Shown here piece by piece: positions 46,437-55,330 of a DNA stretch of 64,000 nucleotides (its first letter is position 1; each line of letters starts with the position of its first letter). The notes beneath the pieces are model-generated. The model ran no database searches, had not been told where the DNA came from, and worked only from the letters and a program-made list of their open reading frames with translations. The translations under genes were made by a program, and so were the position numbers. Source of the stretch: an uncultured Colwellia sp. (GTDB lineage: Bacteria; Pseudomonadota; Gammaproteobacteria; Enterobacterales; Alteromonadaceae); NCBI GenBank assembly GCA_913058395.1, contig CAJXQI010000005.1:124001-188000 (forward strand), given 5' to 3'.

Positions 46437-46666
46437 ATTCGCTTAATTTTAAAATACATGAAACATGCAATAAACTTCGTTAAAAAATATCGAGCTTGTC
46501 GCTAACGTCAGAAAAAGTTGTAAGACATGAGCCTAGAAAAATGTATGAGTTTTCCTTGCAGCCCAATGATGGCGTGACTTTTATCAATTTTCTGTTGACG
46601 CGTTAAAAGCTCACGATTATAATGTGCGCTCTCACTTGGACGTAATATAACGCTAAGGATTAGCAT
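46437..46666. other. Interval between his operon and DUF6559 gene
   Basis: Together with the hairpin before it this makes a gene-free stretch of about 310 bases. I see no further gene or strong promoter. AAGGA just before 46667 is the Shine-Dalgarno of the next gene. Confidence 0.4.
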
Positions 46667-46960
46667 ATGTTTAAATATTATTCGATTAAAAAATACGGAG
46701 CGAAACTGCTTCCAGCCCTTGAAAAGCGTTACGGAAAAAAAACGCATTATAGCTCATCAGAAGTTAGAGCAACCGTATACCAAAATAATTTCAATCCAAA
46801 ATATTTGCCACTAGCTTATTTACTTTTTTTAGAGAAAAGTGCGCTAGAAAATGTTTTGTACACTGAGTATCCTGAACTCAACATTTGCCAATATAAGCAA
46901 GAAATTGTTAGTTACTTAAGTCGCAAACGCTATAACGGTTATTTACAAAAATTGGCTTAA
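46667..46960 (+). CDS. DUF6559-like small protein
   Basis: A 97-residue basic, soluble protein. I-K-K-Y-G-A-K-L-L-P-A-L-E-K-R-Y-G-K and the following S-S-E-V-R-A-T-V resemble the family NCBI calls DUF6559, common in marine gammaproteobacteria; this is from memory. AAGGA lies ten bases before the ATG. No signal peptide or membrane helix. Function unknown. Confidence 0.7.
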   Translation: MFKYYSIKKYGAKLLPALEKRYGKKTHYSSSEVRATVYQNNFNPKYLPLAYLLFLEKSALENVLYTEYPELNICQYKQEIVSYLSRKRYNGYLQKLA

Positions 46961-47204
46961 ATAGATTATAGCAATAAGTTCGAGGTGGTTAATTCCAATA
47001 TTGACCGCCATATAAATACAAACCTGTTATTTAATATGTTTTCCCCATCAAAAACTGGCTATAGATAAAAGCGTTAAGTCGCTTTTTATATAACAATTCC
47101 TTGCAATGAGACAGATCAATTTTTATCTACGATATAATTGATACTAGCGACGCTTAGCGATAAAGTTACACTCTGCATGACTTAATTTATAGGGTTCTTT
47201 TGGT

Positions 47205-49508
47205 ATGATGAGACGTTCAAGTGAAGATAAGATATTACTCACCGTCACCGCTTTTGCCCTATTAGGTTTATTCCCATTTCTTGTTTTGAGTGTAAAAGCT
47301 CAAGATAAAGTGCAAATCATCATTGATCTTGTTGCAATACTTGGCATAACGATAATTTTTTCTGGCGTTTGGTTTACCAAAAAAACTCAATTTTTTAGTG
47401 GCCTTTTAGCCATATTTATTCAAATTACGATGATCGGCGCCATTTATGCCAAAGGAGCAATATTAATTTATTGGGTTTTCCCTATAATCATTGCTGGCTT
47501 TTATCTGTTACCGACAATCAGTGCCAGTATATTGAATGCCCTGCTTATTTTTATCACTTGTTTTTTAACCTATACGCAATTTAGTGATTTTGAGCTACTT
47601 CGTATTATTGCCGCACTCATTTTAACTAATGTGTTTTCTCTCGCTTTTTCATTATTTATGAAGACTAGAAACCAACAGCTATTCAACAATGAAAAACTAA
47701 GTCGCTTACGAAATAATATTTTGGAATTAATCGCCAGCTCAGCAAAGTTATCGGATATTTTGCCCGCTATTTTAGTCAGCGTAGAAAAGGAATATCACGG
47801 TGCAATGTGCAGCATATTGTTACTTGATGACAGCAAAAAGCATTTAATAATAGGCGCTGCACCAAGCTTTCCAGATTTTTATAATGAAGCTATCGATGGT
47901 GTTGAAATAGGCCATGGCGTCGGCTCGTGTGGTACAGCTGCTTATACAGGGAAAAGAGTTATTGTTTCGGATATTAGTAGCCACCCCTTTTGGACCCCAT
48001 GGACTGAATTAGCTAAAAAAGCAAACCTAGCATCATGTTGGTCTGAGCCTATTATTGATAATCAAGGGAATATTTTAGGAACTTTCGCCATTTACCATAG
48101 TGAAAAATCAACACCTAAAACTATTGATTTTACCCTTATAGAGCAATTCGCTAATCTTGCGCGAATAGCTCTAGAGCGTGAGCAAGCCGACAAACTTATT
48201 TGGCAACAAGCTAACTTTGATAGCTTAACCAACTTACCTAATCGAAATTTATTACAAGAGCACCTAACTAGCGCAATAAAAAATGCCCAGCGCGATAAAA
48301 AGCAATTGGTTGTTGCCATGTTAGACCTTGATAACTTTAAAGATGTAAACGACTCACTAGGGCATGCTACAGGCGATGCCTTATTAGTTGAATGTTCTAA
48401 GCGTATTAAAAGTAGTGTTCGGAAAAACGATATTGTTGCCCGTTTAGGCGGTGACGAATTTATTGTTATTTTAGTAGGAACTCAGTCTGCCACGGATATT
48501 GAAAATGTAGGTCAAAAGCTTTTGAACGCATTAGCTCAGCCATATGAGTTTGAACAAAAAACAATTTACTGCACAGCCAGTATTGGTATTGCAATCTATC
48601 CTGATGATGCGAAAGAAATAGATGCAATATTAAGAAATTCAGATCAAGCTATGTATGGTGCAAAAGCACAAGGGCGTAATAGCATGCATTACTTCACTGA
48701 AAATATGCGTAATGACTTTCTTAAACGCATAGAAATGATTGAAGATTTGCGTGTTGCCCTTGCGAAACAGCAATTTCATCTCGTCTATCAACCAATTGTT
48801 AACTTATCAAATGAAACTGTTACGAAGGCAGAAGTACTAATTCGCTGGCAACACCCTAAAAAAGGATTAATTTCACCACTAGATTTTATACCACTTGCTG
48901 AAGAAACTGGGCTAATTATAGAAATTAGTGACTGGATATTTAACGAAGCTATGCAGCAAGTGAAACTTTGGCGACAAAATTACTGTTCCAATTTAAGAGT
49001 AAGTATTAATACATCGCCAATCCAATACAAAAATCAATGTAAACAAATTATCAATTGGATTGATAGTCTAGCTGAAAAGGGTATACCCCCACAAGCAATT
49101 GGCATTGAAATAACAGAAAATTTACTGATGGAAAACCAAGCAGAAGTGGTTACAGTACTTGATAAAATTCGCCTTCAAGGTGTTGCTATATCAATTGATG
49201 ATTTTGGAACTGGCTACTCTTCATTTTCATACTTAAAAAACTTCTCACTAGACTACTTAAAAATTGATAAAAGTTTTGTTCAAAACATGTCAGCTGATAG
49301 TAATGATTTAGCTTTATGTGAAGCAATAATTGTTATGGCTAACAAACTTAATATTAAAGTCATTGCCGAAGGTATTGAAACTGAACAGCAACGACAATTA
49401 TTATCTACTGCGGGTTGTGATTTTGGGCAAGGTTATCTTTTGGATAGACCCCTTGTAGCAGAAAGCTTTGAGGAATTATTAATCAGCCAACGCCGTCATC
49501 AAATATAG
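47205..49508 (+). CDS. Membrane GAF-GGDEF-EAL c-di-GMP protein
   Basis: A 767-residue protein. About six membrane helices (15-160) form a MASE-like sensor, followed by a GAF domain (about 180-325) with G-V-G-S-C-G-T-A, a GGDEF domain (about 335-495; G415-G-D-E-F, with RxxD I-site R-K-N-D) and an EAL domain (about 510-760). The EAL signature reads E543-V-L-I-R, the E-I-T-E, I-D-D-F-G-T-G-Y and A-E-G-I-E-T-E motifs are intact, so phosphodiesterase activity is likely. Cyclase activity is also possible. Stand-alone gene. Confidence 0.92.
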   Translation: MMRRSSEDKILLTVTAFALLGLFPFLVLSVKAQDKVQIIIDLVAILGITIIFSGVWFTKKTQFFSGLLAIFIQITMIGAIYAKGAILIYWVFPIIIAGFYLLPTISASILNALLIFITCFLTYTQFSDFELLRIIAALILTNVFSLAFSLFMKTRNQQLFNNEKLSRLRNNILELIASSAKLSDILPAILVSVEKEYHGAMCSILLLDDSKKHLIIGAAPSFPDFYNEAIDGVEIGHGVGSCGTAAYTGKRVIVSDISSHPFWTPWTELAKKANLASCWSEPIIDNQGNILGTFAIYHSEKSTPKTIDFTLIEQFANLARIALEREQADKLIWQQANFDSLTNLPNRNLLQEHLTSAIKNAQRDKKQLVVAMLDLDNFKDVNDSLGHATGDALLVECSKRIKSSVRKNDIVARLGGDEFIVILVGTQSATDIENVGQKLLNALAQPYEFEQKTIYCTASIGIAIYPDDAKEIDAILRNSDQAMYGAKAQGRNSMHYFTENMRNDFLKRIEMIEDLRVALAKQQFHLVYQPIVNLSNETVTKAEVLIRWQHPKKGLISPLDFIPLAEETGLIIEISDWIFNEAMQQVKLWRQNYCSNLRVSINTSPIQYKNQCKQIINWIDSLAEKGIPPQAIGIEITENLLMENQAEVVTVLDKIRLQGVAISIDDFGTGYSSFSYLKNFSLDYLKIDKSFVQNMSADSNDLALCEAIIVMANKLNIKVIAEGIETEQQRQLLSTAGCDFGQGYLLDRPLVAESFEELLISQRRHQI

Positions 49509-49604
49509 CACTTTAATTGTTCCTTCAATTTGGGGTTCACCTTCAGACTGTACACATGATACCGTTCATGAAAAAATAACAAGAAATGGCTACAAAAATA
49601 ACTT

Positions 49605-50078
49605 ATGACCAACATAAAAAACTGGCAAGCTCCAAAATTTACCCAATTAACGATAAATGAATTGTATGACCTTCTGAAACTGAGAATAGATATATTTGTT
49701 GTTGAACAAACCTGCTTTTATCCTGATTTAGACGACCATGATCGTCATCCGGATACTCGCCATTTTTTCTGCTATCAGAATGGCCAAATGACGGCATATT
49801 TGCGCATACTGCCAAAAGGATTAACCTATCAAGACTATATTAGTATTGGTCGTGTGGTGATTGCGCCAAGCGCTCGTGGAACGGGGCTAGGACATGAGTT
49901 AATGAAAGAAGCATTAACCATATGTGAAAAATATTTTCCGCAAGATACCATTAAAATATCAGCACAAGAACATCTAGAAAAGTTTTATAATAAACATGGT
50001 TTTGAACGTGTCAGCGACATGTATTTAGAAGATGACATCCCTCATATTGGCATGGTAAAAACAGTTAAATTGATTTAA
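49605..50078 (+). CDS. ElaA-type GNAT acetyltransferase
   Basis: A 157-residue GNAT protein resembling E. coli ElaA. N-terminal Y-D-L-L-K-L-R-I-D-I-F-V-V-E-Q-T-C and Y-P-D-L-D-D-H-D are characteristic. The acetyl-CoA site is I-G-R-V-V-I-A-P-S-A-R-G-T-G-L-G. C-terminal F-Y-N-K-H-G-F closes the fold. Physiological substrate unknown. Confidence 0.9.
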   Translation: MTNIKNWQAPKFTQLTINELYDLLKLRIDIFVVEQTCFYPDLDDHDRHPDTRHFFCYQNGQMTAYLRILPKGLTYQDYISIGRVVIAPSARGTGLGHELMKEALTICEKYFPQDTIKISAQEHLEKFYNKHGFERVSDMYLEDDIPHIGMVKTVKLI

Positions 50079-50251
50079 CGGTTTTGAACTGAGTTATCAA
50101 CCACCTGTCATCACAAGATATTTTTGAACTGAAATATAAAAAACAGCTGCTAGTGGGCAACTGTTTTACTATTTATATTTTCGATAATTACTCAGGCGGA
50201 AAATTTTCCTACCCCATAACCGACTAATTACCCGATAAGTTAAGTTTAGGT

Positions 50252-50647
50252 TTAAGCAATTAAAAATAAACGAATATTTTCTATCGCTAAAACTAAAATC
50301 ACAAAAAATGTCGACAACATACCGACTTGTCTTTGTATTGAAAGACCAATAGTTTTCGTCAAGCCAATAACATGTAGTACACGCCCTACTACTAATGCAG
50401 CACCAAGAACATGTAACATCATAGCTGACGCACCATTTAATTCATAACTAGCCAATAATATTAGTGTTATTGGCACATATTCAGCAAAATTACCGTGCAC
50501 TCTGATCGCTTTTGCTAAATCTTTATTACCACCATCGTTAATACCAACCTTAAACTTCTTACGTAACAAAATGATATTAATCGCTAAACCAATATATAAA
50601 AGCCCAAGTAAACTTGCGTAAAAACCTGTTAATGACAACGCCAACAT
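50252..50647 (-). CDS. MAPEG-family membrane protein
   Basis: A 131-residue protein with four hydrophobic helices (about 5-25, 55-75, 78-98, 108-128). R-V-H-G-N-F-A-E-Y-V-P and A-L-V-V-G-R-V-L-H-V-I-G-L are MAPEG (eicosanoid and glutathione metabolism) signatures. Bacterial members are putative glutathione S-transferases; activity here is inferred. Confidence 0.9.
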   Translation of the reverse strand: MLALSLTGFYASLLGLLYIGLAINIILLRKKFKVGINDGGNKDLAKAIRVHGNFAEYVPITLILLASYELNGASAMMLHVLGAALVVGRVLHVIGLTKTIGLSIQRQVGMLSTFFVILVLAIENIRLFLIA

Positions 50648-51021
50648 AATATTTCCTTTGTGATAAATTCTTATAATTTATTGTTTTTCTTAATATTAGA
50701 AATGATACCGACAAGCCGAGAAGATGAACAGAGCCATTTAAGTAAAAATATGTTCATATGAGCCACAATACTAGTTTGTATATAAGATGAAACATTTACA
50801 CCACTATAATAAATAGAGGATCGAGAAAAAATTGCCAATTTGAAGTTGTCACTCAAACCTCAGCTGAGTCAAAACCTAAATTAAGTTTATGGTTATTTAT
50901 AGAGCAAAATTTGCGCTTAATTTTCAATAAGAGATTTATTGTGAACTCTATCTATCTGAATAAAAAATAGCTTGGACAGTACACTGTTTGCTTAACACTA
51001 GTTACTAGTAACTAGGTTAAC
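50648..51021. other. Gene-free interval with an 18-bp palindrome
   Basis: About 370 AT-rich bases between two leftward genes. They include the MAPEG promoter region and, at 50998-51015, the perfect palindrome CTAGTTACTAGTAACTAG, flanked by TTAAC and GTTAA that extend the symmetry except for one extra A. Short open frames here look random. Confidence 0.5.
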
Positions 51022-51046
51022 AAATGCCAGCGCAATGCTGGCATTT
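51022..51046 (-). terminator. Hairpin after the Nif3-like gene
   Basis: AAATGCCAGC pairs perfectly with GCTGGCATTT around five bases, ten bases after the stop of the Nif3-like gene. The T-run is short on both strands, so it is a moderate terminator. Confidence 0.6.
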
Positions 51047-51056
51047 ATTTAGTAAG

Positions 51057-51815
51057 TTAGGCAGGGTTATCGATATCAATAAACTTAGCTTTTAACGATA
51101 AATTGTCATTAAAGTGTTGCGCTAATGCCTTCGCACCATAGCGTTCTGTTGCATGATGGCCTGCACAGTAAAAATGAATATCCATTTCTCTGGCAACATG
51201 TGTAGTTTGCTCTGAAACCTCACCACTAATAAAGGCATCTATACCTAACTCTGCAGCAAGTTCTATATATCCCTGCCCACCACCACTGCACCACGCAACT
51301 GTCTTAATCGCTTTATTTGATGGTGCTGCAATATGTAAACATGAACGATTAAGTTGTTCGCTAATGCGTTGTTCTAATGCTTTAGCTGAAAGTGCAGAAC
51401 TAAACTCGCCGCGTACAGGTACACTCAATGCGTTACCAACTTCTAGCGGCGCGACATTTTCTATATCAAATAACTTTGCCAATTGTGCATTGTTGCCTAA
51501 AGTTGGGTGAATATCTAACGGTAAATGATAGGCAAATAAATTAATGTCGTTTTCAAGTAAAGCTTTGATACGCTTATGTTTCATGCCACGGATAATATAA
51601 CTTTCATTTTTCCAAAAAAAACCATGATGAACCACTAGCGCATCAGCCTTTTCTTCAATTGCTCGCTCTATAAGTTCTTGCGTTGCGGTCACACCAGTTA
51701 TCACTTTAGTGATGTTTTCACTTCCTTGAATTTGCAAACCATTGGGGCAAAAGTCTTTAATTTGCTCTGGTTTTAATAAAGTATTGAGATAATTTTCAAA
51801 TTCATGACGTTGCAT
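51057..51815 (-). CDS. Nif3-like dinuclear metal centre protein (YbgI family)
   Basis: A 252-residue member of the Nif3/YbgI/DUF34 family, which forms hexameric toroids with a dinuclear metal site. Metal ligands are visible in V-V-H-H-G-F-F-W, Y-H-L-P-L-D and the C-terminal A-G-H-H-A-T-E. Also D-F-C-P-N-G-L-Q and W-C-S-G-G-G-Q-G-Y-I. A GTP cyclohydrolase-like or metal-insertion role has been proposed, none is established here. Confidence 0.92.
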   Translation of the reverse strand: MQRHEFENYLNTLLKPEQIKDFCPNGLQIQGSENITKVITGVTATQELIERAIEEKADALVVHHGFFWKNESYIIRGMKHKRIKALLENDINLFAYHLPLDIHPTLGNNAQLAKLFDIENVAPLEVGNALSVPVRGEFSSALSAKALEQRISEQLNRSCLHIAAPSNKAIKTVAWCSGGGQGYIELAAELGIDAFISGEVSEQTTHVAREMDIHFYCAGHHATERYGAKALAQHFNDNLSLKAKFIDIDNPA

Positions 51816-51886
51816 GTTTTCTTTTCACCTATTGTTTGGAGTTATTAATCTACGTTTGTCTTTTTACTAGCCATGCCAACGCATTA

Positions 51887-52639
51887 TTATTTATTATCTT
51901 GCTTTGAAGAAGAATTCATTGATGGCACTTTAACCGGTTCAAAACGCGGTCTAAGTTGCCATTTTGCTTTGATTGGCGTTAAGGGTAACACGCGTTTTTT
52001 AGCGACGATAACATAAACAGAGCCTAAGCTTGGAAAATAGCGTGCAGCTAACTTTCGCCATTGGCTACTGATCATCCCTTCGCTGTATTGGCCTGATAAC
52101 GACGAATGTAAAAAACGGTGGTCGAGCTGTATTTCAAAACCCATCAAATGTAACCAGTCTTTAACCCGCATTGGCGAAAACAGCCTTTCATTCCAAGGCG
52201 TTTGTTTACGTCTATAAGGGATGAACTTATTTAAGCCCACTAAACTAAACGGGTTGAAGCCTGTGATGACCAAGTACCCATTAGGAATCAACACTCTGTT
52301 TGCTTCACGTACTACGTGATGTGGGTCGAGCGAAAATTCTAAAGCGTGCGCTAAAACACAAACATCAACACTGTGCTCTAATAAAGGTAGGTCATCAACT
52401 TCAGCAACAATATCACCGCCTTCTGGCTGATTTGTTAAGGTTAATTGATGTTTTATAGGACTTGATGAACTGTCTATTTCGCCACTTAGTGAGCCCAGTT
52501 TTAGCAAATGATAACCGAAAAACTTTGGCCACCACGATGACAAAACTTGATCGATATTTTTTACTATCAATTCACCATTAGGAAGATCTTGCCATGACTT
52601 TGGTAGATCAGGGTGCCTAAACGCTAGTGCCGGTTTCAT
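51887..52639 (-). CDS. YafS-like class I SAM-dependent methyltransferase
   Basis: A 250-residue protein with a methyltransferase-11 core (about 70-170): D-V-C-V-L-A-H-A-L-E-F, P-H-H-V-V-R-E-A-N-R-V-L, and G-Y-L-V-I-T-G-F-N-P-F. The usual glycine-rich SAM loop is not well conserved near the N-terminus. It is divergent from gloB as yafS is in E. coli. Substrate unknown. The C-terminal 40 residues are basic and Pro/Ser-rich. Confidence 0.85.
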   Translation of the reverse strand: MKPALAFRHPDLPKSWQDLPNGELIVKNIDQVLSSWWPKFFGYHLLKLGSLSGEIDSSSSPIKHQLTLTNQPEGGDIVAEVDDLPLLEHSVDVCVLAHALEFSLDPHHVVREANRVLIPNGYLVITGFNPFSLVGLNKFIPYRRKQTPWNERLFSPMRVKDWLHLMGFEIQLDHRFLHSSLSGQYSEGMISSQWRKLAARYFPSLGSVYVIVAKKRVLPLTPIKAKWQLRPRFEPVKVPSMNSSSKQDNK

Positions 52640-52698
52640 AGTTTAAACTTGAAAAAAAGTGGGTATAATCATTCTTTCAGTATACTCAGGAGCCGCAC

Positions 52699-53508
52699 AT
52701 GCTGCAAAGTCAAACCACCTCTAATATGCAAGTTTCGATGATAAAAGCCTTTTCCGACAATTACATCTGGACAATTTCATCAAGTAACAGTAATGCATTA
52801 GCAATAGTCGACCCTGGTGATGCAGACGTTTGTATTAAATTTATTGAGCAAAGTAACAAGCAGTTAAGCACTATTCTCATTACTCATCATCATAGTGATC
52901 ATGTTGGCGGTATCGAAAAGCTACTACAATATTGTCAAGAAAAAGCATGGCCTTTAACTATTTACGGCCCTGAAAGTGAAAATATTCCGTACTGTGATAT
53001 TAAATTAAATGACAACTCAGTGGTGGAATTAGACGACTTAGCGCTAGAGTTTTCGGTTATCGATTTGCCTGGCCATACTAGTGGCCATATCGCCTACTTA
53101 GCCCAAGACAACCTATTTTGTGGTGACACACTATTTTCAGGTGGCTGTGGTCGATTATTTGAGGGCACTCCTGCACAAATGCTGACCTCTCTAGAAAAAT
53201 TAATGGCACTTCCAGAGAAAACACATGTTTACTGTGCCCATGAATACACCCAAGCTAACTTAGATTTTGCGTTAACGGTTGAGCCTACTAACAGTGAGCT
53301 GGTTTATTATTACAACCAAGTGATAAAAAAACGTGCGGAAAATATTCCAACGATTCCAAGCTCGATTTTACAAGAAAAAATGATTAACCCCTTTTTACGT
53401 TGTGACAAAGAGAGTTTAATGGAAAGCGCCAGCGAGTTTAGCGGCGAGCAAATAACGGATGCACTATCAACTTTTACCGTTATTAGAGCTTGGAAAGACA
53501 ACTTCTAA
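52699..53508 (+). CDS. gloB: Hydroxyacylglutathione hydrolase GloB (glyoxalase II)
   Basis: A 269-residue metallo-beta-lactamase-fold hydrolase that cleaves S-lactoylglutathione in methylglyoxal detoxification. Metal motif T-H-H-H-S-D-H-V-G-G, L-P-G-H-T-S-G-H, C-G-D-T-L-F-S-G-G-C-G-R and C-A-H-E-Y-T. The start at 52699 has AGGAG seven bases before it and gives about 12 residues ahead of the usual N-terminus M-I-K-A-F-S-D-N-Y. Confidence 0.96.
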   Translation: MLQSQTTSNMQVSMIKAFSDNYIWTISSSNSNALAIVDPGDADVCIKFIEQSNKQLSTILITHHHSDHVGGIEKLLQYCQEKAWPLTIYGPESENIPYCDIKLNDNSVVELDDLALEFSVIDLPGHTSGHIAYLAQDNLFCGDTLFSGGCGRLFEGTPAQMLTSLEKLMALPEKTHVYCAHEYTQANLDFALTVEPTNSELVYYYNQVIKKRAENIPTIPSSILQEKMINPFLRCDKESLMESASEFSGEQITDALSTFTVIRAWKDNF

Positions 53509-53587
53509 ACGCTTTTTCAGGGGCAAATCTTGAATAAGCTTGTTAAATAAGTAACACTGGCGGCAAGTAAATCTAAATAGAACTTTC

Positions 53588-55240
53588 ATGAAGTATATAT
53601 CGTTATCAATTGCCGCTGCCCTTATGCTAACGGGCTGCCAATCAATTCTGAGTCAAAGTAAATCACATAGCGTCGAAACTAATCAAGAAGATCAAGCTCT
53701 TATCGATATTGCATCGGTTGTTGAAATTAACCAAGCACTGTTGGTAGATGAAGCGATTGATGTTATTCATCCTGTTGCCGATGCTAATATCGATTTAGGT
53801 AACAATGTAGAAGAAAGCTATTTAGCTGATGACGTATGGCAAAGAATTCGCAGCCAACTTAAATTTCCAATTCCTGAAAATCGTCGTATGACAAATCAGC
53901 GAGACTGGTTTGTTAAGCACCCCGCTTATTTAACGAGAGTGGGCAAACGCGCTGAGCCATTTTTGCATTATATCGTACAAGAGTTAGAAGCGAACGATAT
54001 GCCTTTGGAAATCGCTTTATTACCTATTGTTGAAAGCGCATTTGATCCTTTCGCCTATTCTCATGGCCGCGCATCGGGCATGTGGCAGTTTGTACCGGGT
54101 ACTGGTAAACGCTTTGGTATGAAACAAAATTGGTGGTACGACGGACGACGCGATGTTATCGCTTCCACTAAAGGTGCAATAAAATATTTAAAGTACTTAA
54201 ACAAGTTTTTTGACGGTGATTGGATGTTAGCCCTTGCCGCTTATAATTCAGGCGAAGGTCGCGTTCAACGTGCGGTACGAAACAATAAAAAGAAAGGTCT
54301 GCCTACCGATTTTTGGTCATTAGATTTACCAAAAGAAACTCGTGCCTACGTACCAAAATTATTAGCACTTGCTGATATTGTAAAACGTAGCGACGAACTT
54401 AAAATCAAGTTACATAAAATTGAAAACAAAGCTGTTGTTAGCCAAATTAATATTGGCTCACAGTTAGATTTAGCTAAAGCAGCGCAGCTTGCTGGCTTAT
54501 CTTTAATTGAATTACAACGTCTTAACCCTGGCTTTAATCGCTGGGCAACAGACCCTGATGGACCGCACTATTTATTATTACCAAACCATAAAGTGCCATC
54601 ATTCGAACTAGCGTTAGCTAAACTTGAAAAGAAAGAAAGATTAGCCTGGCAACGATACAAAATTAACAGTGGCGACAGCTTAGGGTTAATTGCTAAAAAG
54701 TTTAATACCGAAATTGATTTGATCAAACAAATTAACAAAGTGAAAGGAAATCAAATAAGGGCCGGTAAGTTTTTACTTATTCCTGTTGCTACTGCATCTT
54801 TAGATAGTTACATATTATCGCAAGACCAACGTTTAGCAAAAACACAAAATCGCGAACTTGCTGGTGAAAAACGCATACATATTGTTAAATCTGGCGATAC
54901 CTTATGGGATTTAAGTCGTAGTTATAATGTATCAACACGTAGTATTGCAAAATGGAATGGTATGGCACCAAGAGATACCATTAAACCGGGTCAAAAATTA
55001 GTGATTTGGCAAAAGGCTACTGTGACTAAAGTGGCGAAAAATCAAACTATGCCAAATACACAAGCAATTATCCGTAACATTACTTATCGTGTTCGCAAAG
55101 GCGACTCATTCGCCCGTATTGCTGACAAGTTTAATGTAACCATTACCGAAATTGAGCGTTGGAATAGTCTAAAGCGCAGTAAATATTTACAACCTGGACA
55201 AAAGCTAAAATTATCAGTTGATGTGACCAATAATATTTAA
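53588..55240 (+). CDS. mltD: Membrane-bound lytic murein transglycosylase D
   Basis: A 550-residue lipoprotein (lipobox L-T-G-C17). The SLT domain (about 115-260) has catalytic Glu in L-P-I-V-E-S-A-F-D-P and S-G-M-W-Q-F-V-P-G-T-G, with A-Y-N-S-G-E-G. Three LysM repeats follow at about 355-400, 434-477 and 497-545, each with G-D-S or G-D-T near its start. It cleaves peptidoglycan glycan strands with anhydromuramyl formation. The gloB-mltD neighbourhood is conserved. Confidence 0.95.
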   Translation: MKYISLSIAAALMLTGCQSILSQSKSHSVETNQEDQALIDIASVVEINQALLVDEAIDVIHPVADANIDLGNNVEESYLADDVWQRIRSQLKFPIPENRRMTNQRDWFVKHPAYLTRVGKRAEPFLHYIVQELEANDMPLEIALLPIVESAFDPFAYSHGRASGMWQFVPGTGKRFGMKQNWWYDGRRDVIASTKGAIKYLKYLNKFFDGDWMLALAAYNSGEGRVQRAVRNNKKKGLPTDFWSLDLPKETRAYVPKLLALADIVKRSDELKIKLHKIENKAVVSQINIGSQLDLAKAAQLAGLSLIELQRLNPGFNRWATDPDGPHYLLLPNHKVPSFELALAKLEKKERLAWQRYKINSGDSLGLIAKKFNTEIDLIKQINKVKGNQIRAGKFLLIPVATASLDSYILSQDQRLAKTQNRELAGEKRIHIVKSGDTLWDLSRSYNVSTRSIAKWNGMAPRDTIKPGQKLVIWQKATVTKVAKNQTMPNTQAIIRNITYRVRKGDSFARIADKFNVTITEIERWNSLKRSKYLQPGQKLKLSVDVTNNI

Positions 55241-55258
55241 TATCTAAATTTTGACAAT

Positions 55259-55290
55259 AAAAAAGCGCTAAATAACTTAGCGCTTTTTTG
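55259..55290. terminator. Bidirectional terminator after mltD
   Basis: AAAAGCGCTAA pairs with TTAGCGCTTTT around five bases. A and T runs flank it, so it can serve mltD and the converging gene. Confidence 0.88.
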
Positions 55291-55330
55291 ATTTAAATGA
55301 CACGGCTAACTTTTATTCCACCTGCATTAC

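Noticed and set aside
50671-50856. 61-codon minus-strand frame upstream of the MAPEG gene
   Set aside because: No Shine-Dalgarno, no recognisable motif, and it occupies the expected promoter region.
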